Shown here piece by piece: positions 33,108-44,019 of a stretch of DNA of 64,000 nucleotides. Source of the stretch: Mycobacterium sp. ST-F2 (GTDB lineage Bacteria > Actinomycetota > Actinomycetes > Mycobacteriales > Mycobacteriaceae); NCBI RefSeq assembly GCF_001905655.1, contig NZ_JMHT01000038.1, positions 45,702 to 109,701 on the forward strand, read 5' to 3'. The notes beneath the pieces were generated by a model, which did no database searches, was not told the origin of the DNA, and saw only the letters and a list, made by a program, of their open reading frames with translations. Position numbers and translations under genes: made by a program. Position 1 is the stretch's first letter. Each line of letters starts with the position of its first letter.

Positions 33108-34301
33108 ATGTCCAAGAATCGCGTGTTCGTCATCGGCGTCGGCATGACGAAATTCGAGAAGCCCGGCAGCCGCGAAGGCTGGGACTACCCGCAGATGGCC
33201 AACGAGTCCGGCACCAAGGCACTCGAGGACGCCGGAATCTCGTACGACCAGGTGGAGCAGGGCTATGTCGGCTACTGCTCGGGCGACTCGACCTCAGGCA
33301 ACCGCGCGCTGTACGAACTGGGCATGACGGGCATCCCGATCGTCAACGTCAACAACAACTGTTCGACGGGCTCGACGGCGCTTTTCCTTGCCGCACAAGC
33401 GATCCGGGGTGGCCTCGCGGACTGCACCATCGCGCTGGGCTTCGAGAAGATGCAGCCGGGCTCGCTCGGTGGCGGCGCCCAGGACCGCGAATCGCCGCTG
33501 GGCCGGCACGTCAAGGCCCTGGCCGAGATCGATGAGTTCGCCTTCCCCGTCGCGCCGTGGATGTTCGGCGCGGCAGGCCGTGAGCACATGAAGAAGTACG
33601 GCACCACCGCCGAACACTTCGCCAAGATCGGCTACAAGAACCACAAGCACTCGGTCAACAACCCGTACGCCCAGTTCCAGGACGAGTACACGCTCGACGA
33701 CATCCTGGCCGCCAAGATGATCTCCGACCCGCTGACCAAGCTGCAGTGCTCCCCCACCTCCGACGGGTCGGGCGCGGCGATTCTCGCCAGCGAGGCGTTC
33801 GTCGACAAGCACGGACTGGCATCGCAGGCCGTCGAGATCGTCGGCCAGGCCATGACCACCGACTTCGCCTCGACGTTCGACGGCAGCGCCGCCAACATCA
33901 TCGGCTACGACATGAATGTCCAAGCGGCCCAGAAGGTTTACGACCAGTCAGGCCTGGGCCCCGAGGACTTCCAGGTCATCGAGCTGCACGACTGCTTCTC
34001 GGCCAACGAGCTCCTGTTGTACGAAGCCCTGGGCCTGTGCGGTGAGGGTGAAGCCCCGCGGCTGATCGACAACAACGACACCACCTACGGCGGCCGCTGG
34101 GTGGTCAACCCGTCGGGCGGACTGATCTCCAAGGGCCACCCGCTCGGCGCGACGGGCCTGGCCCAGTGCTCCGAGCCGACATGGCAGCTGCGCGGCACCG
34201 CCGACAAGCGCCAGGTCGACGGCGTCACCGCCGCCCTGCAGCACAACATCGGCCTGGGCGGCGCCGCCGTCGTGACGGCCTACCAGCGCGCCGAGCGCTA
34301 G
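33108..34301 (+). CDS. Lipid-transfer protein / SCP-x-type thiolase
   Basis: 397 residues. SCP-x thiolase class: FVIGVGMTKFEKPG, the reactive Cys85 in NNNCSTGSTALFLA, LHDCFSANELLLYEALGLC, and ISKGHPLGATGLAQCSEPTWQLRG with catalytic His. Such enzymes act in sterol side-chain or fatty-acid degradation, often as a thiolase or retro-aldolase in complex with a MaoC-like partner that is not seen here. Strong GAAAGGAAA ribosome site. The divergent KstR box supports sterol control. Ends in a 23-bp perfect hairpin. Confidence 0.92.
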   Translation: MSKNRVFVIGVGMTKFEKPGSREGWDYPQMANESGTKALEDAGISYDQVEQGYVGYCSGDSTSGNRALYELGMTGIPIVNVNNNCSTGSTALFLAAQAIRGGLADCTIALGFEKMQPGSLGGGAQDRESPLGRHVKALAEIDEFAFPVAPWMFGAAGREHMKKYGTTAEHFAKIGYKNHKHSVNNPYAQFQDEYTLDDILAAKMISDPLTKLQCSPTSDGSGAAILASEAFVDKHGLASQAVEIVGQAMTTDFASTFDGSAANIIGYDMNVQAAQKVYDQSGLGPEDFQVIELHDCFSANELLLYEALGLCGEGEAPRLIDNNDTTYGGRWVVNPSGGLISKGHPLGATGLAQCSEPTWQLRGTADKRQVDGVTAALQHNIGLGGAAVVTAYQRAER

Positions 34302-34303
34302 AA

Positions 34304-34352
34304 GATTTGTGCACGTCCTGTCACGGTCGCCGTGACAGGACGTGCACAAATC
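34304..34352. terminator. 23-bp perfect inverted repeat between convergent genes
   Basis: Arms 34304-34326 and 34330-34352 are exactly complementary with a 3-nt loop. It starts 2 nt after the thiolase stop and its right arm enters the stop codon of the convergent TetR gene (34351-34353). It shares GTGCACAAATC with the sequence at the 583-621 hairpin. Confidence 0.85.
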
Positions 34353-34953
34353 ACTCGAACATGGCGTCGACCAGGCGGCGCAATACCTGCCTGGTCTCGC
34401 GGCGCGTCTTCTTCGGGTCATCGGCCGTGGCGATGAGCATGGCCGCCTCGTCGAGCGCTCCGATCAACACATGCGCCAGTGCCCGCACGGGCTGGCGGGC
34501 CAGCTGGCCCGCCTTCATGGCCTCGCTGAGCAGCTGCTCGGTCATCCCCAGGCTGTAGCGCTGGGCCACATCACGGAAACCCGCCCACCCGAGCACGCTC
34601 GGGGCGTCCAGCAACACCAGCTGCCGCACCTCGGGGTCGCCGGAAACTTCCAGCCACGCGTCGACCGCGGCCCGGACCGCGTCGGCCGGCGTCGCGGCGC
34701 CGGAGGTCGCGACCATCGCGCCCATCCTGGCCATCACGTCCTGCTCCACCACTTCCACCACAGCCAGGAAAAGCGCTGCCTTGTCGGCGAATTGGTGATA
34801 CATCGCACCCCGGGTCACCCCGGCGGTCGTCGCGATCTCGGGCGTCCCCACCTCTGCGTAACCACGCTCACCCCAGAGCTTTCGCGCAGCACCGATCAAC
34901 GCCTCGCGGGTGGCCGCGGAACGCTCCTCTTGAGTACGTCTCTTGTTTTCCAT
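34351..34953 (-). CDS. TetR family transcriptional regulator
   Basis: 200 residues. N-terminal TetR helix-turn-helix: RSAATREALIGAARKLWGERGYAEVGTPEIATTAGVTRGAMYHQFADKAALFLAVVE. The C-terminal ligand domain is helical with no recognisable ligand clue. Divergent from the alpha/beta hydrolase at 35016, the usual arrangement for a local regulator. The 62-nt spacer has no clear palindrome but contains direct GTTGGTAA/GTTTGTAA. Confidence 0.92.
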   Translation of the reverse strand: MENKRRTQEERSAATREALIGAARKLWGERGYAEVGTPEIATTAGVTRGAMYHQFADKAALFLAVVEVVEQDVMARMGAMVATSGAATPADAVRAAVDAWLEVSGDPEVRQLVLLDAPSVLGWAGFRDVAQRYSLGMTEQLLSEAMKAGQLARQPVRALAHVLIGALDEAAMLIATADDPKKTRRETRQVLRRLVDAMFE

Positions 34954-35015
34954 ACACCCTGTTGGTAAGTTGCGGACAGACTGTTTGTAAATGAGTATCG
35001 AGCTAGGAGCTATCC

Positions 35016-35846
35016 ATGTCGATCATCGAGATTAACGCCGGAACCATCCATTACGAGGAATTCGGGCCGAAGGACGGCAGGCCCGTCGTCTTCGTCCACG
35101 GGTACATGATGGGTGGCCAGCTGTGGCGCGGGGTCGCCGCGCGACTGGCCGAACGCGGCCTGCGGTGCATCGCCCCGACCTGGCCCCTCGGCGCCCATCC
35201 CGAACCGCTACGCCCGGGCGCCGACCGGAGCATCCACGGCGTCGCGCGCATCGTCGCCGACACCCTGGCCGCGCTGGACCTAGATGACGTCGTGTTGGCC
35301 GGCAACGACACCGGCGGTGTCGTCACCCAACTGGTCGCGGTGCACCACCCGGAGCGCATCGGCGCCCTGGTGCTGACGAGCTGCGATGCGTTCGAGCACT
35401 TCCCGCCGCCGATCCTCAAGCCGCTGATCGTGGCATCGCAGTCAAAGGCGGTGTTCCGGGCCGGCACTCAGGTGTTCCGGGTCCCGTTGGTGCGCAAGCG
35501 CGCCTATGCCGGGCTCGCGTACACCGACCTCGACGCGCTGACCCGCGAGTGGGTACACAACACGCAGTCCAAACCTGCTGTCGCCGAGGACCTTCGGCAA
35601 TTCACCAGCTCCCTGCGCACCGACGTCACCACCGGGGTGGCCGCGCGGCTGCACGAGTTCGACAAGCCGACGCTCATCGCGTGGTCGGCCGACGACCTGT
35701 TCTTCGAGGTCGAAGACGGCGAGAAGCTGGCGGAGATCATCCCCAACGCCCGCCTCGAAATCATCGACGGCGCACGGACGTTTTCGATGCTCGACCGACC
35801 GGACCGGCTCGCCGACCTGATGTCGGCCCTCGCGGTCCGCACCTGA
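35016..35846 (+). CDS. Alpha/beta hydrolase, haloalkane-dehalogenase-like, atypical triad
   Basis: 276 residues. Fold motifs VVFVHGYMMGGQLWRGVA and the elbow VLAGNDTGGVVTQLVA, where the nucleophile position is Asp (as in haloalkane dehalogenases and epoxide hydrolases). The acid region is AWSADDLFFEVEDGEKLAE. The position where a catalytic His is expected reads IDGARTFSMLDRP, with Thr in place of His. Ribosome site AGGAG 7 nt upstream. Divergent from TetR. Activity may differ from both reference families; this RTF variant also occurs in other actinobacterial homologues as I recall. Confidence 0.82.
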   Translation: MSIIEINAGTIHYEEFGPKDGRPVVFVHGYMMGGQLWRGVAARLAERGLRCIAPTWPLGAHPEPLRPGADRSIHGVARIVADTLAALDLDDVVLAGNDTGGVVTQLVAVHHPERIGALVLTSCDAFEHFPPPILKPLIVASQSKAVFRAGTQVFRVPLVRKRAYAGLAYTDLDALTREWVHNTQSKPAVAEDLRQFTSSLRTDVTTGVAARLHEFDKPTLIAWSADDLFFEVEDGEKLAEIIPNARLEIIDGARTFSMLDRPDRLADLMSALAVRT

Positions 35847-35850
35847 CGCG

Positions 35851-37479
<1,629 letters not shown>

Positions 37480-37579
37480 TGTGAATTTCGCCTCTGGGTT
37501 GCTGCCGCTGGGATGTCGAGATGCTAGCCGACCCTGCCAGGGAGGAGGATGATTAGCGTTGGCCGAACAGGAGAAAAAC

Positions 37580-37897
37580 ATGCGCAGGAATTGGACGCTC
37601 GCCGCAGCGATAACCGGGGCTGTGCTCACGATGGTCGCACCGGCAGGATTGGCTGCCGCCAAATCGGCGCAGGACACGATCAATCGGCTGCAGTCCGAGG
37701 GCTACATGGTCACGATCGACAAGCTCGGGACCGCACCGGTGTCCGAGTGCACGGTGACCAGTGTGCGCAATCCACAGCAGACGACGCAGTTGGTGCCGTG
37801 GGTCGGGCCCGGACTGGGCCGTAACAGCAACTCCATCCTGCTGCCGCAGACCAGCCGGACCATTTCGGTGTCGCTCGACTGCACGGGCAGGCAGTAG
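37580..37897 (+). CDS. Small secreted mycobacterial protein
   Basis: 105 residues. Signal peptide (MRRNWTLAAAITGAVLTMVAPAGLAAA) with cleavage near AAA-KSA. Mature part: SAQDTINRLQSEGYMVTIDKLGTAPVSECTVTSVRNPQQ, with two cysteines likely to pair. The domain resembles the small exported proteins common in mycobacteria; I do not have a function. AGGAG precedes the ATG by 6 nt. Ends at the terminator 37909-37946. Confidence 0.75.
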   Translation: MRRNWTLAAAITGAVLTMVAPAGLAAAKSAQDTINRLQSEGYMVTIDKLGTAPVSECTVTSVRNPQQTTQLVPWVGPGLGRNSNSILLPQTSRTISVSLDCTGRQ

Positions 37898-37908
37898 CCC
37901 GCCGAACG

Positions 37909-37946
37909 CGAAGAACGCCCCCGCCAACCGGCGGGGGCGTTCTTCG
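37909..37946. terminator. Bidirectional terminator, 17-bp perfect stem
   Basis: CGAAGAACGCCCCCGCC (37909-37925) pairs exactly with 37930-37946 around AACC. GAAGAAC/GTTCTTC ends give A/T-rich stem bases on both strands. It lies between convergent stops at 37897 and 37955. Confidence 0.9.
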
Positions 37947-37954
37947 TGAATCGA

Positions 37955-39121
37955 TCAGACGGTCGCGGGCTCCAGCGCGCGCACCTCGTTCATGGCGACG
38001 GACTTGGTCGCCATGAACTGCGAGTAGAGCAGCGGCTTCGGGGCCTCGACGGCGACGGCGGTGACGTCACCGGCGACGTCCGCGACGTACAGCGTCGATC
38101 CGTCGCGGCTGACGGTCACGCAGGACGGCTGGACGTCTGCGGCGATGGCGTCGACCACGGTATTGGTCTGGGTGCAGAACACCGAGACACGGTTGTAGTC
38201 GACGACGTAGGCGCGGGAGCCGTCGACGCCGAGCACCAGCTGGGTCGGAGCGTCACCGACAGCGAAACGTCCGGTCACGCGGCCGGCAGCCAGGTCGACG
38301 ACGTGCACCTCACCGCGGGCGGTCAGGTCCGAGGTCAGCACGTAGGCGGTGTTGTCCGGGCCGAGCGCGAGGCTGCGGATCGGGGCGCCGATGACGATGG
38401 TGCTGCGGATGCGCGCGGTCTCGGTGTCGACGACGACCAGCTGGCTGCCCACCTCGTCGGTGGTGGCGACGTACAGCCGGCGACCGGTGTGGTCGACCGC
38501 GAGGGCGTCGATGCTGATGGCGGCACCGGTGGCGATCTCGATGGTGCCGACGCGATCGGCGGTGAGGTCGATGACGGCGACGTCGATGTAGGCGTCACCG
38601 GCGCGGCCCGCGAAAACACGCTTGCCGTCGGGGCTGACAGCCAGGGCGCTGACGCCGGAGGCCAGCGGGTAGGCGGCCAGCTCGGCACCGGTGGCGACGT
38701 CGATGACGGCGATGCCGTCGAACTCGGCACCGGACACTGCGACGTAGGCCCGGTCGTCGGTGGCGACGACCGCGAACGGCTCACCGTCGACGGCGATATC
38801 GCGGATGCTGCGGCTGCGCGGCTCGATCAGCGACACCATGTTGTCGGCGTAGCTGGTCGCGACCAACTGGCCCGCGCTCTCGGCGATGTCGGCAATGGTG
38901 CCGCGGCCAACCTGCGCAATGTCCTTGGTTCCGCGCAGCGCCCGGGCGCCGGCCCGCTTCGCTTTTGCACGAGCGTAATTATTTGCCACGATCTTCGGTA
39001 CCTCCGCCAGCGCGGCAACGCGCCGGTAGTCGATTTCCCGTTCGGGTGCGCCCGGATGAGCGCTGCTTTCAAGAAGTGTAGTGACCGCCACCGACATTCC
39101 GGACAGCTTCAGCGACGCCAC
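37955..39121 (-). CDS. YncE-like seven-bladed beta-propeller protein (Rv1057-type)
   Basis: 388 residues. After a 100-residue helical N-terminus (ALAEVPKIVANNYARAKAKRAG), repeated propeller strands such as FAVVATDDRAYVAVSG, ALAVSPDGKRVFAGRAGDAYIDVAVIDL, IDALAVDHTGRRLYVATTDE, and CVTVSRDGSTLYVADVAGD. Position matches Rv1057 (from memory), which in M. tuberculosis is stress-controlled by TrcR, MprAB and SigE. The present promoter region is AT-rich but I cannot mark those sites. Cytoplasmic, since no signal peptide is seen. Confidence 0.88.
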   Translation of the reverse strand: MASLKLSGMSVAVTTLLESSAHPGAPEREIDYRRVAALAEVPKIVANNYARAKAKRAGARALRGTKDIAQVGRGTIADIAESAGQLVATSYADNMVSLIEPRSRSIRDIAVDGEPFAVVATDDRAYVAVSGAEFDGIAVIDVATGAELAAYPLASGVSALAVSPDGKRVFAGRAGDAYIDVAVIDLTADRVGTIEIATGAAISIDALAVDHTGRRLYVATTDEVGSQLVVVDTETARIRSTIVIGAPIRSLALGPDNTAYVLTSDLTARGEVHVVDLAAGRVTGRFAVGDAPTQLVLGVDGSRAYVVDYNRVSVFCTQTNTVVDAIAADVQPSCVTVSRDGSTLYVADVAGDVTAVAVEAPKPLLYSQFMATKSVAMNEVRALEPATV

Positions 39122-39480
39122 GTCACGAATTGATCAGAGGCTCTTAGGAGTTACTTATGTTGCGAATTGTTATGCACTTGTTATGAATGGTGATCGATGC
39201 TCCGACCTGCGAAAACAACGGAAAATTTGAATTTGAGCAAACAAAGGTCGGCCTCATTTCTGAGCGTTTCGAAACACGGATTCCGGACATTCCCGGACAA
39301 AGTGAGCTAAACATCACACCGCGACACGAACGCCTTCCATCCCATCCGTCTCATCTGCACGATAGAACCCAGGCTCCACTTCTGTTCATCAACATCTGGA
39401 CAGCACGGGAGCCCGCCTGAAGCGGGCCCCCGATTCGCTGTTATCGACGAATTCACAATTTGTTCATGATGAGACGGCCG
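39122..39480. other. AT-rich intergenic region with a terminator
   Basis: 359 nt. Upstream half serves as the promoter region of the minus-strand beta-propeller gene and is rich in A/T (TTACTTATGTTGCG, GTTATGAATGG). The downstream end carries the dctA terminator at 39407-39431. A 77-codon plus-strand frame (39187-39420) has no ribosome site or recognisable domain and I do not call it. Confidence 0.5.
39407..39431 (-). terminator. Terminator of the dctA transcript
   Basis: GGGAGCCCGC (39407-39416) and GCGGGCCCCC (39422-39431) form a 10-bp stem with one G:T pair around CTGAA, about 50 nt after the dctA stop. Confidence 0.7.
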
Positions 39481-40812
39481 TCACACCGACGTTGCCGACG
39501 GGCTCGCCGTCTCAGCGTCGACCATCGTCAGTTCGTCGAACGGATCACCGCCGCTGAGCACCCCGTCGGCCTTTGCCCGGTCGAGCGTCCCGGTCCAGGC
39601 CCCGATCAACACGGTGGCAACCGCGTTGCCCGAGAAGTTGGTGACGGCCCGGGCCTCTGACATGAACCGGTCGATGCCCACGATCAGGCCGACCCCGTCC
39701 AACAGGTCCGGGCGGTGACTCTGCAGGCCACCGGCCAGCGTCGCCAGGCCCGCGCCGGTGACTCCCGCGGCCCCCTTGGAGGCGACGATCATGAAGACCA
39801 GCAACGCCAACTGCTCTCCGATCGCCATCGGCCGCCCCATGGCGTCGGCGATGAACAGCGCGGCCATGGTCAGCTAGATCGCGGTGCCGTCGAGATTGAA
39901 CGAGTAGCCGGTCGGCACCACGACACCGACGGTGCTGCGGTCCACGCCGAGGTGCTCCATCTTGGCGATCAGCCGGGGCAGCGCCGACTCCGACGACGAC
40001 GTCGAGAAGATCAGCAGGTACTCGCGGGCAAGGTAGCGGACCAGCCGGAAGATCGACATCCGCGTGACCGACCACAGCAGCACGCCGAGCACGCCGAAGA
40101 CGAACACCACGCAGGTCACGTAGAAGCCGAGCATCAGCGTCAGCAATTGGGTGACCGCGCGCCAACCGGTCTGGCCGACGACGCCCGCCATGGCGCCGAA
40201 AGCGCCGATCGGGGCCAGCCACAGGATCATGATCAGCACCCGGAACACCAGCTTCTGGAGGCTGACCACGCCGCGCAGAATCGGTTCGCCGGCGGTCCCC
40301 ATGGCCTGCACGGCAAACCCGACGAGCAGCGCGATGAAGAGCGCCTGCAGAACGTTTCCGCTGGTCAGCGCGGAGAGCATGGTCTCAGGAATGATGTGGG
40401 CGACGAAGTCCATGAGGCCGCCGGCCTCGTGCGCCTTCTGGGCGAGTTTCGCGCCCTGACCCGTCGCCTGCGCGGACAGGTGCAGGCCCGAGCCGGGGCT
40501 CAGCAGGTTTCCGACGACCAGACCGATGGCCAGCGCCACCGTCGACATCACCAGGAAGTACCCCAGCGCCAGACCGCCGATCTTGCCGACGGTCGCGGCC
40601 TTGCGCACCGAACCGATGCCCAACACGATGGTGCAGAAGATGACCGGCGCGATCATCATCTTGATCAGGCTGACGAACAGGGTGCCGAGGACCGCGATGT
40701 CCTTGCCCACCCCGGGCGCGATGAGACCGACGGCCACACCGCCGACGACGGCGACGAGCACGGCGATATAGAGCCAGTGGGTTCGGTCGCGACGGGGCGC
40801 GAGAGCTGTCAT
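39481..40812 (-). pseudogene. dctA: C4-dicarboxylate transporter with in-frame TAG
   Basis: 443 codons. Dicarboxylate/amino acid:cation symporter (DAACS) family: eight or so hydrophobic segments, SSSESALPRLIAKME (the serine-rich hairpin) and GYSFNLDGTAI, then after the stop LTMAALFIADAM, SKGAAGVTGAGLATLAGGL, DRFMSEARAVTNFSGNAVAT. The TAG (39874-39876) replaces the conserved Tyr in the DGTxIYLTMA motif; both halves are otherwise intact and in the same frame. A single-base change TAC or TAT to TAG explains it. ATG at 40810-40812 has GGAGG upstream. Either a real nonsense mutation or a sequencing error. Divergent from the damaged two-component system. Confidence 0.88.
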
Positions 40813-40929
40813 GTCGGCAATCCTCCGGGCTTGAATTCGAAACACTTCTGCAAGGATGTTGAGCCAGAACGTGAGGCACGTCACGCATATGTTCATTTCG
40901 TTCACGGCATTTCACAGAAGGGCGCAGTG

Positions 40930-42491
40930 ATGCGCAGTTGGCCGGCCGCGCCGCGCTGGTCCCTGGCCGGCCAGATCGTCGCGCTGCAGATCGCCATCGT
41001 CATCGTGGTGGTGGCGGCCGGTAGCGCGCTGGCACTGGTGCAATCGCGCCGCACCAACGACGCGGCGGCCAAACAGCTGCTCACCGGCATCGTCACGGCA
41101 CTGGCCGACGCCCCGTCGACGGCTGCCGCCATCCGGGCCGGCAACGCGACGGAAGTCCTGCAGCCCGTCACCGAAACCGTTCGGGCGCAGACCGGCATCG
41201 CGTTCATCACCGTCATGGCGCCCGACGGCACCCGGTTCACCCACACCGACCCGCGCCAGATCGGCGGCCACTATCTGGGCACCACGGAGCCGGCCCTGAA
41301 AGGCCAGACGTACACCGAGTTCTACACCGGGACGCTGGGCCGGTCGGTGCGCACCATCGCCCCGGTCCGGGACGCCTCCGGGCGGGTTCTGGGCCTGGTC
41401 GCCGCGGGCATCACCGAGGCCACCCTGACCGCGCAGTGGCGCCACCAGATTCCGGTGATTGCGGCCATCAGCCTTGCCGCCCTTGCCCTTTCACTCGCCG
41501 GGACCTGGCTGATCCGGCGCCGGCTGCTCCGGCAAACCCACGGCCTGCGGCCCGAGGAGCTGCGGGTGATGTACGAGCACCACGATGCCGTCCTGCATTC
41601 GGTGTCGGAAGGCCTGCTGGTCCTGGAGAAGGGCCGGGTGGCACTGGCCAACGACGAGGCGCGCCGCCTGCTGGCCCTGCCGCCGGGCGCGGTGTCACTG
41701 TCCGATCTGCCGGAGTTCCTGCAGGACGCCGGTCCGGGCGTGCGCGACGAGGTGCACGTCACCGACGATCGGGTGCTGGTGGTGAGCCGGTCACCGGTCG
41801 CCGGCACCACGGCGTCGGAGGTCGTGACGACCGGGACCGTACCGAATTACAAGGCACCCTGGGCGAACTCAGCTCATTGAAGGTACTCACCGACTCGTTG
41901 CGGGCGCAGGCTCACGAAGCGGCCAACAAGCTGCACACGGTGATCACCATGGTCGAGATGGGCCGCCCCAGCGACGCCGTCGCCTTCGCCACCGATGAGC
42001 TGGAGCTGTCCCAGCGCCTCGTCGACCGACTGTCCAACGAAGTCCGGGAACCCGCGCTGGTGGCGCTGTTGCTGGGCAAGAGCGCGCAAGCGCATGAGCG
42101 CGGCATCGAGTTCACCGTCACCGTGGACTCTCAATTACCTTCGGACACTTCGCATCTACCGCTGACGGGGCAGGAGATGGTGACGGTGCTGGGCAACCTG
42201 ATCGACAACGCGATGGACGCGTGCGACCGCGACGATCCGTGGATCGAGGTGACGGTGCGCTGCGAGCCGGGCGCCGAACTGCTGCTGCGGGTGGCTGACA
42301 GCGGCGCCGGCATGGACCCCGAAACGTTCGAAAATGCCCGGCGCCGAGGCTATTCGACGAAATCGACGCCCGGCCACGGGCTGGGGCTGGCACTGGTGGC
42401 GCAGGTGGTCAAGCGGCACGAGGGCACCCTGACGTCAGACGTCAGCTACGGGTCGGTGGTGTCGGTGACGATTCCGGCGGTGCCCGCATGA
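40930..42491 (+). pseudogene. CitA/DcuS-type sensor histidine kinase with frameshift
   Basis: The first frame encodes an N-terminal helix (VALQIAIVIVVVAAGSALALV), a PDC/Cache-like periplasmic sensor (ITVMAPDGTRFTHTDPRQIGGHYLGTTEPALKGQTYTEFYTGTLGRSVRTIAPV), a second helix and a PAS start, then ends early at 41880. The second frame resumes with RDRTELQ and LRAQAHEAANKLHTVITMVEMGR (the H-box of this kinase class), then NLIDNAMDAC and GHGLGLALVAQVV (ATPase). The frames join cleanly at 41831-41835, where one C appears to be missing from a CCCGGG run. Without the base the kinase is truncated. ATG 40930 follows GAAGGG. The stop overlaps the response regulator start as ATGA. Confidence 0.85.
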
Positions 42492-43174
42492 TCACGGTGC
42501 TGATCGTCGACGACGAACCACTGATCGCCGAGGCGCACCGCGCGTACGTCGAACGGCTGGAGGGCTTTTCCGTCGCGGCAGTGGCCCACACCGCCCGCGA
42601 GGCGATGCAGGTGGCCACCCAGGCGACCACCACAGACCACCCCGTCGACCTGGTGCTGTTGGACCTCGGATTGCCCGATGCCAGCGGCATCAGTTTGGCG
42701 TCGGCGCTTTCCGGACTGCGGCCGGCGCCGGACATCATCGCCATCACCTCCGAGCGTGATCTCGAGATGGTCCGGGCCGCCGTCGCGCACGGCGCCCTCG
42801 CGTACCTGCTCAAGCCGTTCACCTTCGCGGCGTTCCGCGACCGGCTGGAGCGCTATCAGCGGTACCGCACGGCGCTGCCGGCCGGGGTGGACGCGGCCAG
42901 CCAGGCCGAGGTGGACCGCGCCCTCGCCGAATTGCGCACCGGCGCAGACAAATCCGCGGCCCCGAAGGGTGCCGCGGTCCTGACGAACGATGACATCGCC
43001 CGCGCGGTGCGGGACAGTCCCGACGGGCTCACCGCCGACGAGGCGAAGGCGGTCGGGGTGGCGCGGGTGACGGCGTGGCGCTACCTGGAGCGGTTGGCCG
43101 AGGACGGAACCTTCACGCGCCGAAGCGAATACGGCGGGACCGGCCGCCCGAAGACGCGCTATCAATGGCGTTGA
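42488..43174 (+). CDS. CitB/DcuR-type response regulator
   Basis: 228 residues. Receiver domain: VLIVDDEPLIAEAHRAY with acidic pocket, phospho-Asp in LVLLDLGLPDASG, ITSERDLEMVRAAVAHGALAYLLKPF (Thr/Ser and Lys). C-terminal winged-helix of the DcuR class (LTADEAKAVGVARVTAWRYLERLAEDGTFTRRSEYGGTGRPKTRYQW). It should control the adjacent dctA in response to C4-dicarboxylates. Start overlaps the kinase stop by 4 nt. Intact, but its kinase and its expected target transporter are both broken. Confidence 0.92.
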   Translation: MITVLIVDDEPLIAEAHRAYVERLEGFSVAAVAHTAREAMQVATQATTTDHPVDLVLLDLGLPDASGISLASALSGLRPAPDIIAITSERDLEMVRAAVAHGALAYLLKPFTFAAFRDRLERYQRYRTALPAGVDAASQAEVDRALAELRTGADKSAAPKGAAVLTNDDIARAVRDSPDGLTADEAKAVGVARVTAWRYLERLAEDGTFTRRSEYGGTGRPKTRYQWR

Positions 43175-43205
43175 GCGGCCCCGCCGGGTGTGACAGCATC
43201 GGAAC

Positions 43206-43949
43206 ATGAGTCGCGACGACGATCCAGAGGCCCGCATCCGCGAGCTCGAGCGCGCGATGAACGAGCAAGCCCGGGCCTCCGAGTTGACGGAACCCGGCCA
43301 GCAGTGGGCCACACACGCGCCCACGCCTGCGCCGGTGGTCAGTCAGCCGTACGCCGCCCAGTACAACCGGCCCCAGAGGACGTGGCCGCCACAGCCATCG
43401 ATGCCGCTGCCGTCCGGGGTGCCGACAACAGCCGCCCGGCGGATGATTCTGGGTGCCATCGTCCTCGCCTTCTTGGTCGGCCCGGTGGTCGCCGGAATCA
43501 TCTTCGTCGCCAACATCACCGGCAAGAAGCACACGACGTTCCTTCCGTCCTCTCCCAGCCGCCAATCCAGCATCTCGGTCGCCGCCCCGGCCCCTCCCGG
43601 TGACGAGTCCTCAGTAGTCGTCAACGGCACCACGGTGCAGGCCGGGCCCGGGCTGGTTGAACTACCGCCGCAATCCGACGACCCGGGCAGGCCCATCCAG
43701 ATCGCGGGTGTCCGCGGCACCCGGACCCTGGCGTGCAACGACCGGCCGGTCAGCATCAGCGGGGTGTCCAACCACGTCACCATCACCGGGCACTGCGCGA
43801 CCATCGATGTGTCTGGAATCGACAACACCGTCACGGTCGACTCCGCCGACAAGATCCTCACGTCCGGCATGGACAACCACGTGATCTACCACTCCGGGAC
43901 GCCGGAGGTTCCCACTCCGAGCGGGTCCAATACCGTCAGCCGCGGCTGA
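43206..43949 (+). CDS. DUF3060 single-pass membrane protein
   Basis: 247 residues. Cytoplasmic Pro-rich N-terminus (RTWPPQPSMPLPSG), one helix (MILGAIVLAFLVGPVVAGIIFVANI), and an external DUF3060 domain: repeated strands VSISGVSNHVTITGHCATIDVSGIDNTVTVDSADKI, NHVIYHSG, with two cysteines. The repeated N-x-V-x-I pattern suggests a small beta-helix. Function unknown. Confidence 0.82.
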   Translation: MSRDDDPEARIRELERAMNEQARASELTEPGQQWATHAPTPAPVVSQPYAAQYNRPQRTWPPQPSMPLPSGVPTTAARRMILGAIVLAFLVGPVVAGIIFVANITGKKHTTFLPSSPSRQSSISVAAPAPPGDESSVVVNGTTVQAGPGLVELPPQSDDPGRPIQIAGVRGTRTLACNDRPVSISGVSNHVTITGHCATIDVSGIDNTVTVDSADKILTSGMDNHVIYHSGTPEVPTPSGSNTVSRG

Positions 43950-44004
43950 ACAGCCGGCGCGTCAATTTCCCCCGAATCGGGGGACGACGGGTCCCCGCCG
44001 CGCT

Positions 44005-44010
44005 CATAAT
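44005..44010 (+). promoter_or_regulatory. -10 box of the DyP operon
   Basis: CATAAT, 5 of 6 to TATAAT, 9 nt before the ATG at 44020. The transcript would begin almost at the start codon, and no ribosome site is seen. Confidence 0.5.
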
Positions 44011-44019
44011 CTCGTTGCC

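Noticed and set aside
34954..35015. Possible TetR operator between the TetR and alpha/beta hydrolase genes
   Set aside because: Only a direct GTTGGTAA/GTTTGTAA pair is seen; no palindrome of adequate symmetry.
39187..39420. 77-codon plus-strand frame in the dctA downstream region
   Set aside because: It has no ribosome site, no domain and overlaps the dctA terminator.
40813..40929. Possible response-regulator binding site in the dctA/kinase divergent region
   Set aside because: A CGTGA-N6-TCACG pair is present but too short to support a call.
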